Shown here: in pieces, positions 19,958 through 33,203 of the stretch
Numbering within the stretch: the stretch's first letter is position 1
How the letters are laid out: each line of letters starts with the position of its first letter
NCBI RefSeq assembly: GCF_036370855.1
Contig: NC_088105.1
Span: forward strand, 10,731,619-10,795,618
DNA from: Dromaius novaehollandiae
Lineage: Eukaryota > Chordata > Aves > Casuariiformes > Dromaiidae
Direction: 5' to 3'
Length of the DNA: 64,000 bases
The notes under the pieces: generated by a model
Seen by the model: the letters and a program-made list of their open reading frames with translations, nothing else
The model's database searches: none
What the model was told of the DNA's origin: nothing
Translations under genes and position numbers: made by a program

Positions 19958-22900
19958 ATTTCTTATTTCTCTTCTCAGTATGTTCTTTCCCACCCTTTTT
20001 CTCTCTGCTTAGAATCTGTTCTGCTCTTCCTTTTCTGGCTTCTCCTCCTCTGAAACTTGTCGGTTGCCCAGACTGGGACTGGGCTGTTTGCACTGGTGTC
20101 ATTGAGCTGTCTACAAGGGCAGATATATTTGAGCCAGTGGATTCTTCTTCCATTGACCATGGGAGTGCTGAGATAACAGAGGGAAGGCAAATATCTTTCC
20201 GTGAGCTGCAGCTTTAGGAAGGGGTTTGTATTGGCTGGAAGCGGATCAAGATATTTCTGTCCCTGTTGCTTCTTTCCTTTCCTCTAAGCCCTTCTGCCTT
20301 TGTGTTTACTTGAAACTGTGATCACCCATTCTCAGCTTCGTGGTATCTTATATGTCTAAGATTCTTCAGTGTAGTTGAGGCATTTTTAATAACAATGAGA
20401 CTGTAAAGCCAAATCCTACATTTAGGAAACCACCTAAAGGGATGAGTGTACATTTGTAAAAATCCGTATTTACCTGTATCTGGGCTGCATAAGCCTTGTT
20501 CATAGAGGCCTTAGGCCAGGGCTAGTGTGTGACTGCATAGAGACTGTGTCCAAAACACTGCTCTAGGCCCTATCACAGCTGATGGAGCAAGTTCCTTGAA
20601 CTTTGGTGAAGATGTAGCAACCATTGTCAGGGGTTGGTTGTTGCCCTGCATGTTTTCAGTTTAATAAGTGATGGGTACTTTTCTGTTTTTTTTGAGCTTA
20701 GCATAGTAACTACAGGAGTGTGTTATTGAAACCCATCTTCCCCATATGAGCATCGTATAATCTCATTTTAGACTGTTTTAACTAAAATCCATATTCTAAA
20801 TGATCTCGTTGATCCCAGACACTGTAGACATGCACAGCTGGTTTTGATGTACTTTATATGCACTGTAATGCTAATCTTCAGTTAATGCTTTCTGATCTAT
20901 TGCTTGAACTGTGAGGAAGAGTGAGTTTGTTTGCAAAAACTAGGCTGCACCTAGTCCTTATTCTGTTCTGCTGCATGTGTGATTCGGGGTTTGTGAATGA
21001 CTTCCTTAGAGTGCTGCAGACTTCTCTCTGTATCAGTTACACATGCAGAAATGCTTCATGTTGCTTAGTTGTCTGCTGGAAGCATTTTGGAAACTGTTTA
21101 AAAGAGAAAGCTGTCCAACCAAGGCACTTGTCCATATTTTGAAGCATCTAACTGCACCTTTAAGTAATAGGTAAACAATGCAATCTTGGTGGCTTTCAGT
21201 AGGGTCATATGTAGGACTAGCCTCTCTGTGTCTGGGATATGGATAAACAAAGTGAACTCCAAAATGATTCTTAAGCTCTATAACTGATAGTTCTGCTGCT
21301 TTTTTTGAGTGGACAAAATCTTGCTGGGAAGGGGACCTTGAATCTAGATGGTAGAGTTTTTACTCCGCTGGTTATCTAGTTATATGATAACCCTTCTCAT
21401 TGTGCTAAATTGAATCACATCTATGTCCATTTACTCTTCCCTGTTTTCAAGCTACAAATGCAAACTGATGTTAAACAAGAACTCCATAGGTGTGAATAAG
21501 CAAAACTGGTCAAAGCTGTGTGATCGGAAGAGAATGTTTGCAGCTGCCTTTACAAGGTAGTTTATTCCACAGTTGCCTCCTGCCTGCTGCAGGAGCAGTA
21601 CAGTACTGGTGCAAGGCACTATGGCTCCCTGTGCTCCGTGAGAGTGGTACCAGTCTGTCTGCGTGTCTTCTGTGGCAGAACTGCTAGCTAAACACATAGC
21701 TTTATTTAATCTGTTCAAAAATATCTTCCCCCCCCCATCTGCATGCTTTGTGGTGACAGTTTTCTTTGTGCCTGCATTATTCCTTTAGATTCATCATCTT
21801 TTTATGAAGCTTTCCATTGACGAAAACTGCACCATCCTTCCACCTGAGTGACATCTGTACAAAATCAGTGTTTAGTCCTATTACTTCTTCCAGTGATGTG
21901 TATGGGATTGAATTATCAAATGGTGGTTGATTCCCAGTAGTATGATGAGCTTGTTTGAATTTCTGCAGAATTCTTTGATGCGTTTGCTTTGTTTATGGTC
22001 TGTGCTGTGCTAGTTTCTATTAACAGACTGATCCGGACAAATTGATGCTGCCATGATATTATTCTCTGCTTCTGAGTCCTCACGACATGGCAAGAAGGCC
22101 TGCATGACAATGTGCCGGGTCAGTGGGAGCAGGCATGCAGCCTCTGTTCTGAGCTGACGTTAGTAAGAAGCTGTGACAATCTAGAGGTGAAAACCCAACA
22201 TAGTGCTCGATTTCTCCGAGGCAGAATGTGCTTTATAACAAAAGCATGAAATACTGACCTCGCAATGAGCATGTTGATTTTAGCATTTCTCCCATTGTTC
22301 CTGGCAGACCGGTCACTTAAGTGAAACAGGTTACTGGACCACTGTTGCTTGGAGTCCCCCAGATTATTCCACTTGGTGAGCAGATGTGTCGGCATCTCCC
22401 CAAGCTCCTTAGAATTCAGCTCTTCTCAGCTGCAGTGAAGATGAAAGTGTGGCTGTAAATTATTCATTCTGATTATCTGCTTGAATGGACAGGGTCTGCT
22501 CTAAATATTATTTCCTAGAATATTTGTCTTTCAGATATTGAAATTTAACCTCCTTTTGAAACTTATGTAAACAAATGATGTTGTAATATCAGATGGTACA
22601 AGAACATTCTGTTGTATCTTCTCATTATGGAGATTACTTATTCCACTTAAACCCCAGTCCTGAATCCCAGTAGTACCTTTTGAACAAGGATCGCTGCTTG
22701 TTAAAGAGCTTTATGAAACTGGAATATCTGAATGGGGTAGGAATGCTTTAAGCTAGCTCAAACTCATAAACAAAATTAAAGGGTGACTTTAAAATAAGAC
22801 TTGATTTGTAGGGGAAAAGCCCTAGAACTAGCAGAGATCCTCTGTTGGTACTTGTAATTTGTATGTTCTTTTACTTACTTGCTCTAGATTAGGAAAGCAA

Positions 22901-23813
22901 GAGGTGTGAGCGTTGGATGTTCTGAATGCCAGCACTGGCAGGCTCTTCTCTGTGGTTATAACCTTGTTTCTGCTTTCGTTTATAATACACTAACAATATT
23001 ATCTGACAGCTAAACATTTTTAAGTAGTTTGGATTTATGTCTGTTACTAAATAAATAATGTTCTTTAGGGTGATAAATACTCTCAATGAATAAGAGAGGA
23101 TGTGGAAAATCACATTTCTTTTTTCCAAAGTTATGAGACTGTGACAGTTTTCAAGGTTTGTGTGCATATGTATCTACAGATATATCCTATATAAAGATAT
23201 GTATCCTTTTTATTTCAAATTAGATAGATTTACTTTGTAGCAGGCCAAGGTTTTGTTTATATGAGAATATTTAGGTCTAAGTGAGTCTTTGGTAGAAGTG
23301 TTTCAGGTCAACTACCATGAAGTAGCCAAGTATATTAATGTCTTGTCTCTCTTTTCGCTGCATTGTTGTGCACACGTAAAGGACTTGAGGATCAGTGTCC
23401 TTTTGAAGGATGCGTATGACTGAAGGATGATATCCTACAGTAACCTTTGATGGTTCTGGCTTCTGAGCAGGGTGTAATTTGATCTGGAGGCCTCTGTATT
23501 TACAATGACTGTAAACTCAAAATCCCATAGCGCACCTCTTTTCAGTTGGATACCTGATGCCAGATATTGGGCTAACTAGAAGAGTAAGTAGCCGGGCCTG
23601 TTGAAAATGTTGGTTTCTGGAGTGTGCAAATAGTGGATAGGAGGAGAAACTGGCTGCATACCAGCATTTAGAGAAGGAGGTGATATCTGGTTTCTGTTAC
23701 CCTAGGGCAATAAAGTTTGAATGGTAAACAGCATATATGGTTGGAGTAGGGTGCGGAGTAGCATAAGAAAACTGACCATCAAAGTGTTTGTAGCACAGGT
23801 GCCTATGTATGAG

Positions 23814-23814
<1 letters not shown>

Positions 23815-23845
<31 letters not shown>
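23815..23845 (+). repeat. (ATT)10 microsatellite
   Basis: A perfect trinucleotide repeat of ten ATT units plus one base lies in otherwise unique AT-rich intron. Confidence 0.95.
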
Positions 23846-23846
<1 letters not shown>

Positions 23847-24229
23847 TGTGTGCCTTGTTCTGATGTATAAGTAATCTTGCTGTCAGCAGTAATCATATAT
23901 TCACAGCGGTTCAGCATGGAGACTGACGACAGTGCTTGTTTCGTATGGGTGCAGACATTTTCCTGTTCACTGAGGAGTGTAGACCCAACTATGTTATCAG
24001 TATAGTGAGTTCCTCGGAGTAACTGAGGAGCAAGTGTTTGAATTCTACTTAACCTTTATCAGAAACTTATTTGTTTGCATAAATAACCTCCGTGACAGCT
24101 TATTAAGGTAAGCCGGTGTGGAATAAAGAGCAGGTAAGGTACTGGAATGATTGACAGTAACTTGTGGGCGGTGCAGACAACTTGCCAATACAGGTTTTGA
24201 TTTTATTACTGTAGCGTAGACCACAAGTT

Positions 24230-24600
24230 CCCAGGTTGTGGCGTGGGAGTACGTTCAAAACCGTCTTGGCAGCAGGGAGCAGCTCTTGCTGTCGCCCCTA
24301 GGGACTGGTGCACTCAGGTTTCGGTCTTGGTTGCAGGCGCTGGCTTCTGCGGGCTACAAACTCTTTCACATTATGGCACCTAGCTGCGAATCCTTTCAGC
24401 TGTTGGAAACCACTTGCTCCAGAGAGTCAGTGTGGGGGAGTATGCCTAATGCAGAAGGGGGGTTTCGGGTGCTGCCTGGCCTGGGGTGGGAGTGGGTAGG
24501 AAATGAAGGTGGGAAGTGGTTTAGCAGGTGGATGATGTCAGTTACTGGTTTTTCTGAAGGAAGCTTGTGACTGGGACTGGGGGAAACACTGAGCCTCCTC
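24230..24600. other. GC-richer islet in intron 2 with open frame
   Basis: This islet is richer in GC than its surroundings. It has a 110-codon plus-strand frame (24238-24570) and an overlapping antisense frame. Neither shows a recognisable domain or a confident splice context. It could be an old transposon remnant, a non-coding exon or chance. Confidence 0.25.
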
Positions 24601-25639
24601 TCACTTTCCGCTTGCTCTGTGGCCAGCTCCTGGACTGATAGGCCTCTTCGTATACACGCACAAGTTGAGCAGCTTGTGGGGTTGCTGAGCCAATCTTTTT
24701 CTCTTTTCCTATGTCTTATGACGTGTTCTGGGTAACTTCCATAGTAGCTCAAACAACTTTGAGACATTTGTGTCGGGTGAGGAACGTGAACACTGCTGAC
24801 TATTGAGTCTTAAGTATACCAAACAGTATGGGTTCAAGGCTGCTTCTGAGGCTAGGGAGGGGCAGTTAATTGCTGTGTAATTTCTTTCTGTGCACTTTCT
24901 TTTTCTTTATTTAAGCATCCTTTGGTACTGGGTACTAGGAGTTACGAAACCTGGGACAATCCAAGGATTGTATGTAGCTCAGTAGGTACCAGTGAAAGCT
25001 GGATCTGGTAAGCTAGGCTGGCTCATATGAAAGGCTGCTCCTACAGGCAGGTTTCTTTTGCAAGTCTGTGCACTGCTTATCAGCCCAGCTGCAGAAGGGC
25101 TGTGGATTATTCATTAATGGTGTGGGATAACAGCAACATCAGGGCTGTTCAGCTGTGCTTGCTTTCCTTCCTGCTTTTGCTTTCCAGTAATTTTAAAAGG
25201 CTGGTATGTTTCCTTGTCAGTGGTTGGAGAAATTAATGGCACTTGTAATTTAACTGGTATGTTCCAGGTTTCACGTTAGCGGTCAAAACTCAAGGGCTGG
25301 AAAGTAGGAAAAAAAGGGGTCATAAAGCTGGATGATTGACAGACAGCCATGCCTTCAGCAAAACACCCCCTGAGACAATAGCAAAACATCAGATAACATT
25401 TGGGCTGTAGACATAAAGAAACAGTGCACACGTATACAAAAGGTGCTAGTATTTATTGCATGGTTTCAAAAAAGACTGCAACAGACACCTCGACAGCACG
25501 ATTTAGTGTGCGTGTAGGAGGCAGCCTCTGGGCTTCTAGTCATTTCTTTGGAGCTGTATTTGAGATAGGTGGTTTGAATTATTAGACAATTAAGATTTTG
25601 GATGAGACTATAGCTACTTGGTGAATAATGCAGTATGGA

Positions 25640-26640
25640 TTGAATTTGATTGGTTTCTCTGTCTTTAAAAATGCATGCTGCGGGCAGGGAATGAGCAGGG
25701 CAGACTATCCCTGGAAAGAAATTTCATTCTTCCAGATCGGAATTGCTTTGTAAGATGTCTCAGAAAAATGGCCAGCCTGCCAATACCCCACGGAGACCTG
25801 ACATCTCCGCGTAATACAGCGGAGGAGCGAAGACTGTCCCCTGAGACTATCCTGCTAGAGCTGTCCCTTTAGTTTTGTTGCATTAATCTGCTTAAAGGCC
25901 ACACTGTGCGGTAGCTATCACAATAACGTTCTTGGAACATGAGAAGGTCTGTCCTTTTGATTAAATATTTTTAAAATTAATAAGGACATGCACTGAATAA
26001 AAGTCAAGCCACTGCTGGTTATGTTTGATTTTCCTGATAGCTGAAGTAAAAATGAAGGCTAGTTTTTGAAGAGAGATTTATCCTTTAGATGGCATAAGAC
26101 TTATTTCACCCGTTTTATTTACAGTGTATCTATAGCCTTGCAGTTTGACCCTTTATTATTAAAAGTAGATAATGAATGCTTTAACAATGTAAATGTGGTT
26201 TTTTTGTAAATATATAATCTTTAATTTTTATTATAGTGTAAAGCTGCAAAATTACAATGTCTTAGTTTTACAAAGCCACAGTTCATAAAGTTGAGATTTA
26301 AAGTGTATATTTTTTAATCCAGTTGTTATAAGGCCATTTAGCTTGTAAATATATTTTAAGTTGGTTTATGCTACTTCCATTGTGTGGTATCCCTTTTCCC
26401 CTGAATTAGTGCAGCCTGAATGTGAAAGTCAAACCCCGTGGTTCTGTTCCCATGTGGCAGGGAATGCAGCTTCAAGAAAAACTCTATAAAAATATAAAGG
26501 ATGTTTTACTAACATGGTCTCACAAGGATATCTGAAGCTAGTTAATTGTAAGGCAGCAACACTATGATCCAGAGTTGTATACATTTGTTAAAAATCATGT
26601 GGAAATAAATACATGAAAATGCATGAATCCACCTTTTTAA
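25640..26640. promoter_or_regulatory. Candidate conserved non-coding block in intron 2
   Basis: The first 230 bp hold a 65-codon open frame ending in a Leu-rich tail (25675-25872). About 770 bp of AT-rich sequence follow, with homeodomain-like TTAAT/ATTA cores, TATTTACAG and AATAAATACATG. The abrupt and sustained AT-rich composition without simple repeats resembles intronic enhancers of developmental genes. Conservation was not testable, so this is a low-confidence inference. Confidence 0.2.
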
Positions 26641-26674
26641 AGTAGTTATTGTCATACTTTATATAACAAGGTGA

Positions 26675-26735
26675 ATGGTGAAGTGCTGGCCCAGGCTGCC
26701 CTGGGCCTGGCTGCTGGGGTCCTCTGAAGCCTGTG
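26675..26735 (+). mobile_element. Possible short CR1 fragment
   Basis: GGTGAAGTGCTGGCCCAGG followed by CTGCCC resembles a conserved stretch of bird CR1 (ggtgaggcactggcccaggctgccc). The same bases form a perfect 8-bp hairpin, GGCCCAGG/CCTGGGCC (26688-26707), with a four-base loop. The similarity is short and lost downstream. Confidence 0.25.
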
Positions 26736-28565
26736 AGCAGAGCCCACTGCGTGTGTTTGGGCAGTGGCTCTTACAGAGGTTGTGCGCTCAGCTTCTCAAC
26801 CGCTCTGGAAAGAGGGAAGCCTAGTTTATCTCCTGGGAGACTGAAAACCAATTTCTAGTTCCTGATGAGAAGCTGACAAGCTTTTTGATTTAACAAGAGG
26901 CGCGGTCATTGAGATTGGAAGAGGGAAATTGCATGCCATAACATACCAATATAAATGCAATTTGTTTTGCAGGTGTTAGGTAATTTCAGGCACACATTTT
27001 GGGCTGTTTGAGAATTCTTTGCATTCTCAAATGCAAGTTCTAAGTAGCAAAACCAGCTAATTTTCTTGTAATTGCTTAGCATGCTTTTATAAATGTTCCT
27101 AATGTGTTCATGGTGTGGCTGAGGCTGCTGTTCTGATACTGCTTTTGCTGGTGCCCTGTCCCCATGCAACTGTTCAAGAGAACAACTATTTTGAGCTTTC
27201 CAGCCAGGGCTTCTCGCTCCTGCTGAAGTGGAGCATTTCGGTACCAAGCAGCATGTCTAGTTGTCAGTCCCATTGTGTGTCAGCTGTAAGGGAAAATTGG
27301 TAGTAAACCTTAATTCTTTGCACCATTTCCCATTCTAGCTGCTTGATCATTTATGTGAGTTAATTGTGAATATCTTTGTCTTTTTAATGCTGTGCGTCAG
27401 GACATCAGCAGTTGTAGTGTTTGCTGATCTGTGAGCCCAAGTATGCTTTTTAAAGGCAGCTCCTGTATGAGCACAGCTGCAGGAATGAGTCACAGCCAAT
27501 GCAGTGAGATGGGGCAATAATAAGCCAGATTGGCTGATGTACCTATAAAGCAAATTCTATAAATAGTTTAATGGAATTTGACTATACTTTAATGTTTTAG
27601 TGTGACTTTTTGTCTTCCCTAATCAGAAGTAGCAATTAGAAAGCAAGGAAGTAAATAATCCGAGAGCCTGATATGGCATTTTGCGTTACTTGAAAATCTC
27701 TTTCATTGCTTGGTATATGCCAAATGCTCCTTGAACCCTGCAGGAATCTGAGACAAAAGTTCAGGTTCCCCCTTCCTCCCCCTTCCCCCAGCTACAGGGT
27801 AACACATTTCTTAGAAGCTTGAGTCAAGGCTTGTTTCTACTCTGACTTTGGTTGAACACAGATACAAGAAAACTTCTCTTGCAGGTTTCGTGTCCTTTTC
27901 AAGTTTTTAATTCACAGAGTTGCCTAAAGACAAGGAGGCTTTCTAGAGAGGATGAAGGAAAAAATAAATGTCAGAATACCGTTTGCTCTTCCATGATTAA
28001 ACTGGGTTGATGCCAGTGCTTACAAATGACAACTGTGTGTATAGCAGTTGCATTTGGGAGTTTTGATTGCTTTAGATGATCCTCTTAACACACAATATAG
28101 TCGTTTATGGTGTACTTCTAATTAATAGGATGCAGATAAGACTTGCTTATTAAAATTTCATGCTTCAGGAGGTAAGTTGTTAAAGTGTGGATCCGGAATG
28201 AAATCTTCTTTTTGCAACATAGCAATCGGAGGAAGGAGGATTAGAGATGTTGGAGATGGCTTGTTAGAGACAGGATACTGGGTTTCTAGCATTTGCCACA
28301 CCTGATCAGATGTGGCTGCTGTAATTATCCTCGCTGTAAGATGAGTGCCTTTCTGGTGAGCCCTTCAGACCCTGCAAACATGCCCCTTATCAGGTGTCAG
28401 TTTTAGCAATAAATCAGCAATGGGGAGCCTGCCACAGCTTCAATACTGTTATTTTCAGCAGATGTCGTCTTCGTGGTGATGTCTCAGAAAGCGAAGGATC
28501 AAGAGGGATAATGAAGGGAAAAGGTGGACAGGTTCATTTGTCTGTGTGCAGTCAATCTGCCGTGT

Positions 28566-28590
28566 GCTGGGGCTGTGGCTGAGCCCCAGC
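28566..28590. repeat. Perfect 9-bp GC-rich hairpin
   Basis: GCTGGGGCT (28566-28574) and AGCCCCAGC (28582-28590) are exact complements around a 7-base loop. Confidence 0.75.
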
Positions 28591-31469
28591 CTCTGCGAGG
28601 AGGTACGTTACCCAGCGGAGCTTGCCAGACTGGTTTTGGTTTCTGGCTCACGTTTCTGTGTACATGTGGGCACTGTTATTCTTCCACAGCTGGCATTGGC
28701 TCTGGCGTTAGATGCATCCATTGCTTCCTGGAGTGGAAGATTAGTTTGCTGCCGTAGGTGCTGTACTTTGAGCTGGAGTCTCAAAGGCTCCAAAGGCACT
28801 GAATGACTCAGCTCACAAAAGGGGCTTTAATGGGTCTTTCAAATCTGTCTCTCGGGTCTCAGAGATCCAGTTAGAACTGGGCTGTACCAATTTCCCTTTC
28901 AGTTTCCTTTGCTTCCAGCCAGCTACTACAGATTCAATTCCAGCTTTTGTTCTCAACTGATTGAACTAGATTGATGTGTATGCATGTTAATGCAGTGTTC
29001 TAGATGGCGCAGATGTGTACCCGCTCTCTCGCTGGCTGAAAAGGAATTCAGTTTTGGAAGGTGTGTGATCTGTGCTTGGACTTGCCTAAGCACAAATTCG
29101 AGTAATGAATTAGTCATCAGACATGGAATTCATTTCCCTGGGGATATGGATACTGAGGCTGGTACAGCCCATCTGTCAGGAGTTGCTGATGTAGGAGCTC
29201 TCGACAGCTGAGAAGGTTCCCCTCACCCCTGCTAATATATTAAGGCCAGACTGCCAAATCCTTTAGTTTGGTATTTCAGTGGTCCATATAGTGCTTTATC
29301 AAATGTGCTTAAAGGCTTTGGCTTGTTCACCTGATTTCTCTGTGTGTTAACTTGCTATTGCGAACCCAAAGGCAGCAGACCTTTATTGTGGCAGTTCGGC
29401 AGTCTCGTGCATGACAGTTAATTTTACTGACTCCTGTTTATGTGGTAAGCAGGATATGCCAGAGGGGTTTGCCATCCCACAGCAATTTTGGGAGTGATTT
29501 CATGGTTATTGTGGTATTAGGGTGATAATGGGGTATGTTTGGGAAGAGGTGTTTCTACTCCATCACCTTCTTATTTTTGGCCCCTTTGTTTTTTTCCCTT
29601 TTGTTGGTATTCTGTTGTGGCATGTGGCTTGTGATGTCTGGTCTCATGTGTGATAATTCTTTTCCAAGACATTTAGAAGCTTTATCAAATATGGAAGAGA
29701 AATTACGACACTATGGGCTTTTTTGTGCACAGCTAGATCAATGTCTGTATTTAAGATTTTTCACTTGTGTATGCACTATTTTATCCTTCAGAGTGGGTTA
29801 AAGAGACTAGTGTCAATATTCTCTTCCTGTCTCATGAATATCCCCACAGTGACTTTCACCAATACTGATCCTACGGAGAGTTTCTGTTACTGCTAATACG
29901 CAGTATGTCAAATTTTCTGTTATCCTTGCTGGACCAACACCACATGGCATAGCAAATTGAGTGATTCTCTGCCATAGTGAGGGGATGTGGCAAAAGGAAA
30001 CTCAAGATTCTGGTTGATGGTGTGGGCTTTGTTTTTGCATAATTTTTTGAATACTAAATGATAATGCTGAAACCTTCCAAATATTAGCTTCTAATTTGGC
30101 TTAACTTTCTGGTACCCTAAGGGCTAGATTCTTTTTTTTTATTTTTATTTTTATTTTTTTTTTAACTCCTGTATTTAATTGTATTGGACATGCAAAATTA
30201 AAATTTTGCAGGCAGATTCATTCTTGATTTTGCAAGAAGCTAGAGTTTATATGAAATTGCACTTTATACTCACACTTAGTCATTTCTCTGAGTATTTTGC
30301 AGTTATTTCAGCAAAATCGCGTTGTACTTTGAAAACAGTCTTTTTATGAAAGTGTAGTCTAGAGATCAGTTTCTGGTGCTGTAATGTTGCTGTAAAATCC
30401 CTTTATATCAGTTAAAGGCAATTCCCCTTGAAATATTGTAATTTTCAAAAAATAAAAGGTAGAGAGGGGAAGAAGCCTAGCCATAGTGTCAATTATCACA
30501 GCTGCCTTCAGTTCATTTGCAAATATGTATCAGACTTTAGTCTTTCCCTGGTTCTGCTGCTGTGTGTAAGATTTTTAAGTAGAGGAAGTAAAAACTAACC
30601 CTCTCAGAATATAGACTGATGTCAAATACATCTTTTCTCATGCTTTAGGAGTAGCTTATAACTGTAACCTCAAGTGATGAAAATATTTCAATTAAATAGT
30701 TTTTGTAGATGAAAATATTTGGCTCTTACATTTGTATTTTTGGTCTCTTAAGTGCCATCCTGGTGTTCTGAATTCATGAAATACCTACTTTAAAAAGTAC
30801 AAAATATAAGGGAATGGAGAAAACTGTCCTTGTAAATTCACTTGTCATGTTTCTGTTTACTTTTTCCCAATCATTGACATGGAGAATGGAGTTTGAAAAC
30901 AGGGTAGACTAAGGTGATGTGTTTGAGACTGCTCAAAAACAGTGGTATTTAATCATTCCTTGCTTTTTTAATTGTAAGTGCAATTCTAGTTCACTCACAG
31001 AAATTAGAAAAAATGAGGTAGTGCTTGAAGCAATACGGTTAGTTCCCCTGGCCATCTGGGTGTTCAGTGCTGTTGCTTTATAAATAGTAAGTTCAATATT
31101 AGCATCTTTTCTGTATCAGGTGTTTGAGTCTTATTTGTGGATTCAGGTTTGTTTTTGGGTCCTCGTTTGTGCTGTTCTGTTTTTAATCACTCAAGACTTA
31201 GGTTGATGGGAGTTCTTGAACGCTCAGCTCCACGTCTGCCTTCTCGTTGGAAGCATCTGAAGGGGAGGCAGCTGCTCGTGCTTGCTGCTGCAGAATTACG
31301 CAATGCTAGTTCTGTCCTGTTTGTGTAACATTTTGCACTCATCTTCATTTTAAAGTTATTTTATCTAGGGCTTCGGTTTCCCACGTTGTAGGGTGACAAG
31401 AGGCCATTTGAACTGAAAACACAGGCTCAAATAGCTATTTGAAATCTAAACAAAGCAAGGGGGATGCTG

Positions 31470-31690
31470 TCGAATGGAGTTTGCTGAGTTTTACCCTTTG
31501 CCTCGCTTACAGCCTGCGCCAAGTGGGATTGCTTGTGGGTGGAGGGGAAAGTGGATAGCTGAGTTGCGAGGACCTGGGCTGCTGCTGACAAGAACCGGAG
31601 GAGAGGAGGCCGTGTTGACCGTCCGGCTATGCGGCACCGTGTTGAACAGACACAAGGTCTGGACGATGGCTTTAAATTAAGCATGTACTT
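31470..31690. other. CpG-containing islet in intron 2
   Basis: This islet is GC-richer with several CpGs (for example GACCGTCCGGCTATGCGGC) and has overlapping open frames on both strands, 68 and 85 codons. No domain is recognised. Confidence 0.25.
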
Positions 31691-32248
31691 CTGTTTCCTT
31701 CAGTAAGGAGTGTGCGTGAGGATAACTAATCTGCTTAGATTCTAATAAAAAAGTGGCCTGTGTTATTAAGTGCTCTGTGTGTGCATTTATTTGCAAATGT
31801 TCTTGATCTCTAATTAAGGAAACGAGCTCTGTAACTTGCTCTCTGGCATTCCCTGTCTGGATAGGGAGGCTTCTAGAAGATGACAGCTTCAGAATTTGAC
31901 TATTCCATATGTTTGTGTCTTTTTTTTTCTTTCCTTTTTTTTTTTTAAATAAGCAGTTTTGCTGCTGATCAAAGAGGGAGGATTGTGCTGCTGCTGTAGA
32001 ACTAAACTGGCAAATGGGGATGAATGGCAGTTCTGAAGCAAGCCTGACTGAGCAGGCAGGCTCTCTGTTGTCGACAGCAGGATCTGAATAAATTGTTTGT
32101 TTATTTATTTAATTTAGTAGAGATGTTGTTCGTTCTGTTGGAATACTTACACTTACATTTCAAAGCCCAGATAACTCAGTAACATTTAATGGAAAGTTAC
32201 GTAGCTGGAAGGAGCATAGGCCATCCTCTGTGAGTTTTGCTTTTCAGA

Positions 32249-32276
32249 ACACGTATGTATGCGCGTGCGTGTGTAT
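32249..32276 (+). repeat. 28-base alternating purine-pyrimidine tract
   Basis: Every step from 32249 to 32276 alternates purine and pyrimidine, including GCGCGTGCGTGTGT. This is the composition most prone to Z-DNA. Confidence 0.8.
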
Positions 32277-33179
32277 TTTAAGGGGGGGGCATGTTTTGCA
32301 CACCTGTATTAATAGTCCAAATGTAAAACCTGCGTGGAGGTGGCTATCTTTCTTATTAAGCAGTATTTATGCCAGAAATGGAGATATATATGAAACTACC
32401 AGTGCATTAAAGATGACAGTTGCCCACCCTTTTGTGCTATAGGTTGGCAGTCCTGTTGTCCTCTTTTTTTCCCACATATTTCGGGTTTTGTAACTTAGCA
32501 GATATTCTCATCTAAGTGGCATTTATTTAGGTAGCTATGTTCAAAGACAGTCTTGTGCTTTCTCTGTAATACTGCTTTTTATTGATCTGAAGTGTGAAAA
32601 GTCGATGACTGTTTTGTCTGGAATTAGAAGCAGTCCCTCTGCTCTCATTCTTGGACCGTCCTGCTTATGTGGAACAAGATGTAGCTGTGTTTGGTGATGC
32701 TCTCCAGAAGGCTGGAACGCCTTTGTATGTTATGCAGCCGCATCTTTAAGTGAGAGAGAAAAAAGCGGTCCAAAGACTGTACAAATTCATCTCTAGTGAC
32801 AGTAGGCATAATTACATGGATTCAGTTACATCCCTGCACACTATACCTTGCAATGCTAACAAACAAGTTTTATCTGTAATTTCAAAATAGCAAAATATTT
32901 GAAAGGGCTCTGCTCGGAACATCTCTCCTGGACAATGGTATGTTCTACCTGTATCTGCATATTTGTTATTAGTCTATATAATGTTACTCATTTAAGAATT
33001 TTTAGACCAAAGAAATATTTTTCACAGTGTGTTCTGACCTTAACTGTTTCCATTTGTGGTTGGTCAACACTGAATTTATAAATTAAAATTTAAAATTATT
33101 AGCTAATTAATTTTCCTAGGTTCTCAGTTGAAACTCGAGGAAATCCTGAAGTTTATGTAATCTGTTAAGATCACTTAAA

Positions 33180-33203
33180 AACAACAACAACAACAACAAC
33201 AAA
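33180..33203 (+). repeat. (AAC)7 microsatellite
   Basis: Seven perfect AAC units followed by AAA. Confidence 0.9.
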
